64,000 nt of DNA from Ceratodon purpureus. Its lineage: Eukaryota > Streptophyta > Bryopsida > Pseudoditrichales > Ditrichaceae. Below are positions 45,540 to 56,269 of this stretch, piece after piece. The stretch covers positions 82,503,566 through 82,567,565 of the forward strand of contig CM026426.1 of NCBI GenBank assembly GCA_014871385.1. The letters run 5' to 3'. The position numbers were made by a program, and so were the translations under genes. The number at the start of each line of letters is the position of its first letter. Position 1 is the stretch's first letter. The notes under the pieces are model-generated. The model saw only the letters and a list, made by a program, of their open reading frames with translations, had not been told where the DNA came from and ran no database searches.

Positions 45540-48200
45540 ACGGAGATTTATACAGAATTGGCATTCGGTTTGTTACCTCTCTGCCATTTCCAGATGGATT
45601 TATTCAATTTCTGGAACGAACGTCTTGTCAACTGTGTTCTTCCCGCAAAAAGTAATGGTTGCAGAGGATCTGAACATGCAATCTATTATTGAAATGTTGT
45701 AGAATTGTGCCAAAAAATATAGGTGAATAGTACAAATATACTTGGATTGCATATGTACATTTCCCATAATATGCTAACAGGATCTAATAAGCATACAGTG
45801 AAACATGTGAAGGTGAGCATTGGCGCCAAATTGTACCCAATTCGGAAAAAGATGTGATTGAATATAACTTCAACTACAACACCAACTACATCTGAATGCA
45901 GTCACCTCATCCATAAAACCTATCAATTCCTTCACACAGCAATGATACTCATGCAGAAATAGTCCTAACACACATTAAAAATCACTTGAAATGCATGCAC
46001 TCTGATCCCAATACAAATAACACGAGAATTCCTATCTAAACCTAGCAATTACAGTCAAACATTGAACAAACACAAGCTGAATCCAATTACGGAGACTCAA
46101 ATCCTCCATGATTCTGTGCATATTCATTGTAGAGACTACTAGACATGATACGACAGGATTCGATTACACGATTTGTTGTCCACAATATTAATTTCCAACC
46201 GAATTTGCAAAAAAGTGACTGAATTTACGATATAGATAGCACCGATAGAAAAGAAACACACAGACAAAACTGCAAGAAGAGGGGGAAGATGATGACTGAC
46301 CTAGAAATGGTCTCAACAAACGGTTACTTTGTACACCTCCGCAATCTCCACTACACTCCGCATTTGTCGATCCAGTCAGAACTCAATTACCGCAGTCTAT
46401 GCAAATCACCGCAAGTTTGTCCTAACAAAATACATGAAACCCTAAAAGTTTTGTAGCTATTCAAACACTCGGACGCACAACCCTCAAAGTATATCCCTGC
46501 AACAAAGTATGCACAGAATCCCTAAAACAATTTCGGTATACACCTCAAAAAGCCTCCGCGCACAAACCCCTCTCAACCATGCACCAAAAACCTAAACCTT
46601 CAACATCGAAAACCCTGTCAACTAATCACGTCACATTGAAACAACTCAACGCCAATGGAGCTAACAAGTCTATAACGTAAAACCCAAAGAACTCGCGGGA
46701 AACAATCCTAAAACACAAAGCAAACTACTACAAGGAAACAAATTTGCGCCACAAGAAAGCAAACTCGCGCCACAGAAAAACCCAGAAACAAGAACAATGG
46801 ACAAGCCCGTGGACGAGGTCAGGGGTGGAGGTGAACTGTTCCTCGCCCCTGCGGGGGCCGAAGACCGCGCCGCCTAGAAGATAAACCCCGTCACCGGGGG
46901 GTCCAAAGCCGTCCCCACGGCTTAAGAGTTTTGAATTTAAATTTAAATGCTAGGAGTTGAAACTATTGGAATTATTGGTCTTTAGGAGTGGGAAAATAAA
47001 TTTATGTGTATTGATAGGTAAGAATTAAAATTGAGGCCCAAATAAATTTCACGCCAATTTGAAGGTTTTGAAATAATACACAATTTTAAACTTTGAAGTA
47101 GGCAAATTATTAACAATTTTTAAAGGATGACAATGTTTAATTTTATTCAAGAGAAGTAAATATTTATGACATTGAATGCCTCGAAACATTGTCATGAAAT
47201 TAATTAAATCTTCGTATATATTAAAATTAATTGATTCAATCAAAATTGAACTCCAATTGTTATTTATGTATTGATGCACGGTTTAAGAAATTTTATCAAA
47301 TTGAGGTCTAGTTTATATTCCAAATTTTTTAATATTAATTGAATATGAGACGTCTACAAATTTGATTAGCATAATAATCCTTTCAGATATATGAAGTTAA
47401 AATTTGTTTGAAGACAAATTTAATTTGACTACACAAGAGTAGAGTTTAAATAATAATTTGTAATTTCATAATGAAAGCATCAAATTTGAATACACTATTA
47501 GCAATGAAAAGTAATTTACTATACTCTAATTGGAAACGTATATACGTAAATGTTATCATCATATTCCTAAAGTACATGTTAGTATCATAATTTATCTATA
47601 ATATAATAATATATTATAGTATACTAAGGTACTAATATATTCATTTTCAATTTTATATTTAATTAATGATTATAGTACGAGAATAATGAACTATATTCTA
47701 ATATATATAAATCTTAAAATGATATACAAGTATATTCAAGTATATAGACGAAGTACATTGTTAAAAATAATAGTATTAAATTATAGAATTCAATTCATTT
47801 ATTATGGCAAATTATTTACATTTTTTAGAAGATTGAATTTTTTATATTTATTCATGAGACGTAAATATATATACCATGGTATGCCTTGTATGATTGGCAT
47901 GTAAATTACATAAATCTAAATCAATTCATTAACGTTCTACCTTGACTTATATTTGTACAATTTTATTACATTCTAATAAGAAAGTGGAATATTTGGTTCA
48001 TTCATATAATTTCAAAAAACAAAATTCATAATTCATGGATTCAAACGAAACGTCTTAAATCAATGATCATAATTATAATTGTAATATTAATATGATATCG
48101 AGTAAGGCTTTAGATGCTTGTGCAAGCATACAATCCCATTAATCAATTCTTTAATACTAAATTAAAATGCCACATTTAAGTAAATCTGGTTTTTCAAAAC
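45540..48200. other. Middle of element B: AT-rich, no gene, one GC hairpin cluster
   Basis: From 45.54 to 46.8 kb there is moderately AT-rich DNA without coding frames. At 46845-46921 three short GC hairpins occur in a row: GCCCC-TGC-GGGGC, CCCCG-TCAC-CGGGG (46886-46899) and GCCGT-CCCC-ACGGC (46908-46921). From 46.93 to 48.2 kb the DNA is strongly AT-rich with no supported feature. Confidence 0.55.
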
Positions 48201-48254
48201 TCCACATCGGTCAAAGTCCTGTTATCGACTCTGGTCAAAGTCGGCTTCGTTACT

Positions 48255-48569
48255 ATGGTACATTCGGCCTCCTGGTCGAGCCCCTTCATAAGCATAAGTT
48301 CCTTTGAGCGACGAAACAGCTGTTCCATTCTTAGTTTCCCTTCTATTTCATCTGCTTCTAGTTCATATGCCGTGATGAGGAGGGCAGGTGGTGGTTCTAG
48401 GGTGTCAAGTTACCCGCCAGACGAGTGGGAGCCGGTTGTTTCTCCACAAGGAGTGGAGGAGCTTCGTCCGTGGTTTATGACGGTGGAACGTGCCCGTGGT
48501 CGCGCCGTAGCCATTCCCGCGTGGAACCGCATTGCACGCCTAATGCAATTAGGTGTGGAGTGGGATTAG
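48255..48569 (+). pseudogene. ELRPWF-family fragment 2
   Basis: From the ATG at 48255 the frame runs 104 codons and contains VEELRPWF, IARLMQLGVEW and, past the stop, a worn stretch (MEIMNASD and LLTSGE) that matches fragment 1 at 12339-12620 (IEISDASG and LTSEES). The N-terminal part is Ser-rich. Unknown function. It lies 2 kb upstream of the DUF7869-type gene in element B. Confidence 0.45.
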
Positions 48570-49745
48570 ACTCTTGCACATTCTCCATAGCAAATGGAGA
48601 TTATGAACGCTTCCGACATTAAGTTTCTCCTCACCTCCGGGGAGGTCTTTTCTACGGCTGATTCAAATGAGGAGGAGAGCGGGGATTTGGGGAGCCCACC
48701 ACATCAGTGACGAGGTGAAATGTTGTCTCCTCGTAACCCTTAACCTCGCCCTTAGTTCGATGTTTTCATAGTAATAGATTACGGTTGCTGTATGTCTTGC
48801 ACAGAATTCCATTGCCTGATGCTGAGTTCGTGGTGAGTGTCAAGAGGATGAGTCCCTGCTTTTGACCTGCACTTTTCGGTTTTAAACCCTAAACATCATA
48901 CCATCTGATCTTCTTTTTCTCTTTTCTCCTAAACTTGCAGGCATCTTTGATATACTCCTGCGGTTTAACTTCTTGCTGCTAATCAGCTCAGATATAGGAA
49001 GGGGACTTCAGCAAGTAGTTAGCAGGACCGTTATATCATACGATATTTGGCAACCATATATGTAAAAACAGATCACTTTCATCTTTTGGTAACTCTTGCC
49101 GAAGGTGACCCCCGTGTGGGTTGTAAACTATTTTTGGAATGGAATGCCTTCAAAACAGAGTTGTTTTGAATAAAAAACAGAGTTTCATTTAATGCTTTCA
49201 TATTTGTATATTTCGTATTCTAATATTTCCATGGTTTAATATAGATTTAGTAGTAGCAAGTCTAGAAAATATTAAATACATTTAAAATCATACTTCCCTC
49301 ACTTTGATTCTTAGAAGTCCAAAAGTCAGAAACTAATGTAAATTTATAAAGTTATATGAGTCAAAATATCTTCTCATATGTTAAATACTACAAATATATA
49401 ATTATTCTAAATATCATAAACGAAAAAACAAGTCTACACCATTCATGGCGAAATGAACACATTATGAAATAAATAAAGACATAAATAAACATACATGAAT
49501 ATATATATATATATACATGATAATTATATCTAACTAAATATTTAGAATAAAGAAATAATTCTAGATTTAAAAATATATCTACCTAGGTATATCAAGAACT
49601 ATTCATCAACTCACATATAATGATTTGATTTCCCACATCATATATAATAATGAAATCAAGCAAAAATACATACTCTAGTACATGGAGATATGAATTTTCG
49701 AATTAATTTTATTCCATATACGAGATATTTAATGTCATTAAAAAT

Positions 49746-49830
49746 GCCTAAACCCTGTACCCTAAACCCTTAACCCTGGACCTAAGACCCTAAACCGATA
49801 ACCCTCAACCCTAAACCCTAAACCCTAAAC
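49746..49830 (+). repeat. Interstitial telomere-like repeats (CCCTAAA)
   Basis: This is a degenerate tract of CCCTAAA-like units ending in three perfect tandem copies (49809-49829). CCCTAAA is the Arabidopsis-type plant telomere unit. The tract lies inside the 15.2-kb element, in AT-rich non-coding DNA. Confidence 0.8.
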
Positions 49831-50427
49831 GCTAATAGAAGATGATAAGTTTGGAGTCAAAAGTCAATATTCTGTCTTGCGCTATGAAGTGTCCAATCCA
49901 TCCCATTTAATACAATTAATGCACCAAATATTTTGTATCTGCATCTATGTAAAGGGCCAAGAAGTATGGAAAGTTGTATTTCCCGCGCTCGCTCACACCA
50001 CCAAATGTAGAGGGACGAATGGTCATGCATGATTCCCGCCTATTTCAAAACTGAAGCAACATGAAAACGGTCACACGTTAGAGAATGACCTCTGGAATTG
50101 TCCCCGCTCGAAGTCTTTTCTCTACTCACTTGCTTTTCTCACGTGTACGAGCTCTCGGCGCTCACCTAGAGTTCGTTGTTTTCTGGATGGAAGCTGTATT
50201 GCGTCGTTTCTCTTGTACGTCTTTTCTTCAGTTTTCTCCAATCATCAGCACACATCATTGATTTTTGGTTGTTCTATGCTTGCGATTGTTGCAATTCTTG
50301 GTGTATTGGTAGTGTCTTTCTTTACTACTGGAAAACGTTTGAGAGCGGAATCCGTCAGCGTACTCTGACTCTGCGATTTTGAATTCCGACGATGTGAGCA
50401 CTTATTAACGCGCCGATTTTTGCGGAA

Positions 50428-53400
50428 TGCAGTTTAGCTCAACTCAAGCTAAACTGCACGGCCCTGTTGATCCAGATCAATTTAGCTCGAGTCGAGCTAC
50501 ACTGCGCCTGAACTATGGTCTCTGACTGGCAGATGAAATCTCTTCAAGGAGTATAATATATTCTCATATAAATGGATCTGTTGCATTCAAGGTACAATGG
50601 ATTTCTCCTCAGATGACGAGGTACCGGTTGAAGCGCCTATAAACCCAGAGCTTCCAGACTTTGTGGTTGTATCCTCAAGATTGTGGCAAAACAAGACTGT
50701 GACAATTTACAGTGACGACAATATCCCTTTAGCAGAGGGTTTGATCCATATCCCATAGTCCAGCTTGGTATCAGACATGGTTGGCCCCCTTGGTGATTCC
50801 GTTGTCGTCGTCTAGGTATCACGTTCGTTAGTCGAAGAAGAGTGAGAGGATGATTGGAGGTACTATTTCAAAACGTGGCCTATCAGCCACGTCTATTTGG
50901 ATGGAGTTAGTCTACAGCACCATAGCGAACGTAATGTTTATAAACGTTGGATTGCGGAGCGTAACCGATCCCTGGGAGATCGTACCCGATCCTATGATAA
51001 CTCCTCTAGGAATACCCCCCCACCTATATCACGTATCGCTGAGTTTCAGATGACGCAGCCGTCAATTAACTTTGTATCGGCAAACACGTGATGCGCTTAG
51101 CTGTGCGTCCAACACTATCCCGGAGATAAAATCTCTACTCTACGGTCGCGTATGTACGACAAGACCACAGTGCACTTCCGAAACCTCATAAAACTCGACG
51201 TGCATAGACTGATTCACAAGAATTCAGTGGGGAGGAGTGTGGTGATTCCGGAAGGCATAGATGTTTGCCCCTTTGCCTGGATGAAGATTATGGGAGTGAG
51301 CTCCAGTACATTCTATAGAAATGCCAAGTATGCTGCTGCTAGTTTTGAAGCTCAATTTCACGGTAATACTGGTTTCCGTAAACCTAGAAATCACACAGTG
51401 GTAGCAATTGCGGTCCTAGGGGCCATCCTTGACAGGCATGCCGACCACATGCCCCACAAGAGTCGTGTTCTGCCTACAGGGGAGACAGTTGTTGCTAAAG
51501 TTCTACCTTCCAATTTTCAAATGGAAGGACCAGATTCCATACCTCGATAAACATCTAGCCGACTCTGGATTGCCTTTTATGTCCGCTTTTAACTTGAGCA
51601 AGATCAAGAGGCTTAGCTATCCAGAATATTACGCCAAACGGGCAGGAGACAACTTCGCACGTTGCTCAAAATGTGATGAGTTCCAGTCCTAGAAGAAGTT
51701 GACATCAACAGGCTCTCAAGCATCACTATTATGGTCTAGGAAAATGAGGCTGCACAATGACTCTGCAATGGCGCATAAGGACTTGTACTACCTAAATCAA
51801 TTCAGGTCGAAGGCTACTCCTCATGAAGTTCTTACAATTATGCATGACAAGATGGACCACTCCAAGACAAAATCCATCTCCAGGGAACTCTTTCAAGAAA
51901 ATCCGTCTCACCCATTGTATGCCGCGCTTTTGCATGGTTTAGAGATGTGTCTGGATCCTCTTGGCCCTTCTCCTGAGGTTCCTGTTGCTGCTAAACCATT
52001 ACCTCCCATTCTTAACGTCCAAATGGATAACGCTGTCAGCGATTACAAGAATAGATTTGTATTTTCATATTGGTCCCTATTAGTCGCGAAGCGGGTGTTT
52101 CGCGAAGTGTACGTGAACTTCATGCTGGTCGGCCATACTCATGACGATATTGATGCCCTTTTCGGACTATGGAGCATGGCTTTGCGGAGGGAGGACTTCC
52201 CCACAGTACCTCTCCTCATGAAGTCCTTCATGAAAAATGAAGCTGTACCAACAATTCCTCATCTCATTCAGGAGGTCCCAGATTTCAAGAAATTCATCGC
52301 AGAGTGGATGCTTGATGGCGACGATACGTTAATGGGTCACACTAAAGCTCATTAGTTCAAATTCTATGTAGATTCTTTAGGATGTCCAATCATGAAGTAT
52401 AAAATCTATTGTCACGACGACGGCTGGTTGCCAAAAGGAGATGGTTGTGGCATTAAGTTGTCGAAGGAGGATTTAGAAGTTCGATCTTTATGGCCCCGTG
52501 GTGTTCCTGGTGCCGTGGCGCCTCGCGAGATGCGGCACCTGCCTGATGTGATTAAGGGGTTGTCGGGTTTTGTAGATCATTATGAAAGGCTATCTTCTGA
52601 TTCAGTCGAGTCTAGAAGAATCTATGAGCCACTCTCATACTACTCGAACGATGTTAAAGAGGCTCTTGCCATCCCCTTTAATGCAGTCCCTACCTTGGGG
52701 CACGGTTTATGGCCATCCACTCGGCTCGCTCACTCCGTCGAAGACGAGTTTCAGGAAGATGGAACTTTGCGCGAGGAGTTCGCAGAGGATGATCACTTTG
52801 TTGGTCACAAACGAGATCGCCCAGGACCGTCATTCCGTATTGCGCGAGACCTTTTTGGAGGGTACTTCTTAGCATTACAACCCTGCGATGAAGACGACTG
52901 TCCTTTCTACCTTGCGAGGGCCTTGACCAATCCTAATTCGAACCCTGACCTCCCAAACACGATCCAAGTAGAGTTCTACCTTCCAATTTTCCGTGATGAA
53001 AAGGTTTTGAAATTCTATACCGGTTGGGATGTGGATGGGAGACTTCGTTGGACAGTTGAGAAGGATGTACCCGAGTCGTGGCAGAGTACTGATGCAGTCA
53101 TAACTGCTTGGAAATCCAAAGTGAAAAAAAATGTCAACGAGCGGGGGCTTGGCAAGGATCCAACGCTGAAGATCCCACTCAAACAATTGGACATTATAAA
53201 GGCCTCCTTGGAGAGATTTGTGTCTCCGGATTCTGAATAAACATGTAGCTTTCAAGTTGGTAGTCTTGAAGTTCTGAACTAAGTCAGATCACTTATATTT
53301 GTTTGAAGACGACTGAACTGAATTTCGTTTGTCCCTTCATCCATCATTATGTTTTCTAGACAAAGGTAGATGTTTAGCTCGAGTCGACCTAATGAGTTAT

Positions 53401-54165
53401 AGCGTATTAGTTCTAGCGTATTTATGTTTTGAATACTAGCAAATTACATATATTTTGTTGGAGGGAACACTACATAAGTGTTTCAGTCCCTTCCTTATTT
53501 ATCATGTGTACCACATTATAGGCCGCAGTTTAGGTCGAGGCGACCTAAACTGCATTTGGCGTTGAAGTTTGTACTTTACGAGTGCGGGATACCAACAGGT
53601 CACCTATAGTTCTTCGTGTAGATTTTTACTTAGTACCCTAAAGCGTTGATTCTATATCATATGTACTGCCACATACCAGCCATTTAGGTCGAGGCGACAT
53701 CTAGCGCTGAAGTTCCTAGTTTGGATTTCTGAAGTAGAGCCGTTAACATACATTTGTTGGCATGGGACTATACTGAAGTCCGTATGTTCTTTGATTGTAT
53801 ATCATATTTTCGAAACTGTAGGCAACTATGTTGGTCGAGGCAACTTGAATGTTTGTACAGGTTTGAAAGGGCCCGTCACGGATTCAACATTTAAGGAGTG
53901 TCGACCTAAATTGTATTTCCACACATATATATAATATAAGTTTGCCCAAGATATCCGTTGGGTCCATTTCTTGTTATATGCATGATGTTCATTTAGGGTG
54001 GTTCGACCTACCTTGTACTTTTTCATATATTTCTAGTAAACCATCCAGTTTCTCATTTCCTATTACTACTGTGTGATCATCTCCCAATTTAATGGAAATT
54101 GCTTATTAGCTTTTCCTTGCCAAGTATGAGACCATTGTGCCCATTTTAGCTCGACCTGACCTAAT
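50428..54165. repeat. Dispersed 21-bp palindromes, right part of element B
   Basis: Copies: 50428-50458 (31 bp with TGCA extensions), 50481-50501, 53373-53392, 53525-53553 (29 bp, TTTAGGTCG arms), 53683-53703, 53890-53910, 53991-54013 and 54144-54165 (mixed arms). All flank the DUF7869-type gene; none lies within it. TTTAGGTC copies predominate close to the terminus, as they do near the left terminus. Confidence 0.8.
50597..53240 (+). pseudogene. DUF7869-type gene, probable DDE-like enzyme of element B
   Basis: From the ATG at 50597 the product begins MDFSSDDEVPVEAP. Later parts read CPFAWMKIMGVSSSTFYRN (recognition-like helix), CSKCDE (metal-binding-like), KMDHSKT, LNVQMDNAVSDYKNRFV, VNFMLVGHTHDDIDALF and a C-terminal region of about 280 clean codons (52392-53240). 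KMDHSKT, QMDN and HTHDDID each offer an acidic residue in the order of an RNase H-like DDE triad; this is my inference. The domain name is from memory. A few interruptions spread over the first 600 codons make this copy probably non-functional. It is the best transposase candidate for the element. Confidence 0.65.
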
Positions 54166-54344
54166 GCAATTTTTTGGGAGATGATAAATCTCCCAAAATA
54201 ACGAATATGGTGTTAAAGTACTTGAATTTGTACTAGGATGTGGTTATCTTGTAGAATATGTTCATTATTAGTACTTTCAGTATCCGGAATGGTAGTTAAG
54301 TACTAACAGTTAGCAACGTGTACTACGTTGTGATGTTTTTACAG

Positions 54345-56181
54345 ACATCGTATTTCCAACGTTTCCTCAAAGTCCACCCTGAATGCAATGTTCGACAGAG
54401 GGCATTCAAGTGGTTGAAGCTGTGGTGGGTATAGAAATTAAAAGAGAGGAATATATGTTGCTGCATCTATCATGTTGAGATGGACATGATGAAGGCTGGA
54501 TTAATCAATCTCAGGGACAAGTTGAGGGGTTTTCATACCTTAATATGCTCACAATTCTGTTTTCAAGCACATTACAGCCATGTGGGAGGCTTGTCTATAT
54601 TTAAAGGGAGAGTTCCAGAGATGGCATAGGTTAGAGTGTCTTATGGGTGATTGTACACAATGTGGCTTTCATTTATTCAAGGTCTATCCATTAGAGTTAT
54701 AGGATTCTCAGTCGTTCCTACTGAAGTGAAAGTGCTTTGAGTACTACGAGGTTAGAGTGCATGCAGAGACAGGGCAGCCAAAGAAAAGATTGAGAGAGGC
54801 ATTCAAGGAAAAGCCCGTCCATGAGTTTCTCTCGTACATGGAGAAGACAGTGACTACTTTTGTGACACACAATTTCAGAGCGAGGTGGCAAGATGAGCAA
54901 TGTCAACTGATGATGAAGAATATCCCAGAAGGAGTTCTTGTGTCCCATATAAACTATGCTGAAAATTATACATTTGCAATTCAAAACGAAGTGCAAAGCA
55001 TGTATTACTTCAGCACTAGTGTTACAATTGTTGTACATATTACAATGTGGTGGGAAGGTGACGAGATCATGAAGCAAACGCATTATTATATTTCAGATGA
55101 TAAGGCACATGATTCTGCGTTTGTGCAACATTGTTTAATGTTGCATTGGGACTGGGTCGTTGATGCTGGACTTACCATAGAGGAACACTGGGTATTCAGT
55201 GACGGCTGTAGTAGCTTGTTCAAGTGTGCCACCGCCATGTTTTTTGTTGCTTGGTATCCGTCGCTAACTAGGGGGTGCTTGATGAGGTGGAATTTTTTTG
55301 AATCAGCTCACGGGAAGGGGGAGTGGGATGGTGCAGGTGTGGTGGTGAAAAGGGCGTTGAGAGCCAAACAGATTCGGAATCCCCAGAGACCGCTTCAAAA
55401 TGCTACACACGTTGTCGAATTTTTGAAAGAAAACTACTCTGAGCGTGTTTCTAGGACATACGCTTAGTCAACAACTGACCCAATCTCTCGCGTTTTTTGG
55501 AACATTGGAGAATTTGAAGTAGATCACAGAGATAGTAGTATCAGATGTCGCACTTTGCCTGGCTCTAAAAGTTTGCATTCTGTTATGGGTTTCTCTTTTT
55601 CTGACCCTACTCTTCTTAGAACTCGGGAGCTATCATGCTTTTGCATCCGTTGTGTCGATGGTAATTGGAATAACTGTGAGAACTCGTCTCATGTGCACGA
55701 GTGGAAGGTACAGCGTCTATAGCCACTTAGTACGGGCGCTGTAGCAAGCCAGATTGATGTGCTCGATGACGACACCAACTGGATTCACGATGGCATTTCC
55801 CTGGAGATAGGTGATTTGGTGTGTGTTGGCGACAATTTCATGATCCCAGCGGAGAGTGACAACGAAGACGGAGTTGATTACTACATACTGCAATGTCAAC
55901 GTACGAAATTTGTATTGCAGGAGAGTTTGTCATGTCCATGGGGCGGTGTTTTTTCTGCTGGGGACAAGGTCATCCGAGCTAAGTACTATAAGAAGTATGG
56001 AAGAGGTGATAAAACTTACGTGTTTTGTGACAGGGCCGTTGATGCACATATAGATGCTCATTTGGTCAGAGCTTGCAAGTTCCCAATGGTTCTTGCAGCC
56101 CATAGAGTTAAAGGCAGCCTCGTTTACAAGATTACAGCTGAGTCAAAGAGAATTTGTGAGGATGCGTTGAGGGACTGGTAG
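54345..56181 (+). pseudogene. C-terminal part of the split BAH-like/DDE-like gene
   Basis: Begins after a TTTTTACAG acceptor at 54344 with TSYFQRFLKVHPECNV, then KERNICCCIYHVEMD (Cys-rich). A clean 237-codon stretch (54757-55467) contains VFSDGCSSLFKCATAMFF and WNFFESAHGKGEWDGAG followed by KRAL, which resembles the core of RNase H-like mobile-element enzymes (SDG and HGKG motifs). The last 140 codons (55759-56181) include YYKKYGRGDKTYVFCD and look BAH-like. A CFCIRC cluster lies between. It is interrupted a few times. Confidence 0.6.
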
Positions 56182-56269
56182 GCATTGAACGAAGAATAGA
56201 AGTCCACAACATACCATCATAACTGTATTTCCTAAAGCTTAAGACAAAATCTCAATGCCTTTGCCATCT

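Larger units (their letters stand above)
38994..54214 (+). mobile_element. Complete 15.2-kb TIR DNA element (element B)
   Basis: Terminal inverted repeats at 38994-39020 and 54188-54214 are identical at 26 of 27 bases (outer part AACACC). AAAG at 38990-38993 and 54215-54218 is the target duplication. The inside holds the FCP1-fusion gene on the minus strand (39.8-45.06 kb), an ELRPWF fragment, a telomere-repeat tract, a DUF7869-type gene on the plus strand (50.6-53.24 kb), and TTTAGSTC palindromes concentrated near both ends. The element sits in an intron of the split BAH-like gene. Both main genes carry a few interruptions, so this copy is probably inactive, but its termini are nearly intact. 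I cannot assign a superfamily; 4-bp duplications are known for Academ, Sola and Ginger, among others. Confidence 0.88.

Noticed and set aside
38994-54214. Reading the large element as a Polinton-like or other virus-like element
   Set aside because: There is no polymerase, packaging ATPase or structural-protein signature, and the 4-bp rather than 6-bp duplication does not fit Polintons. A plain DNA element is the simpler reading.
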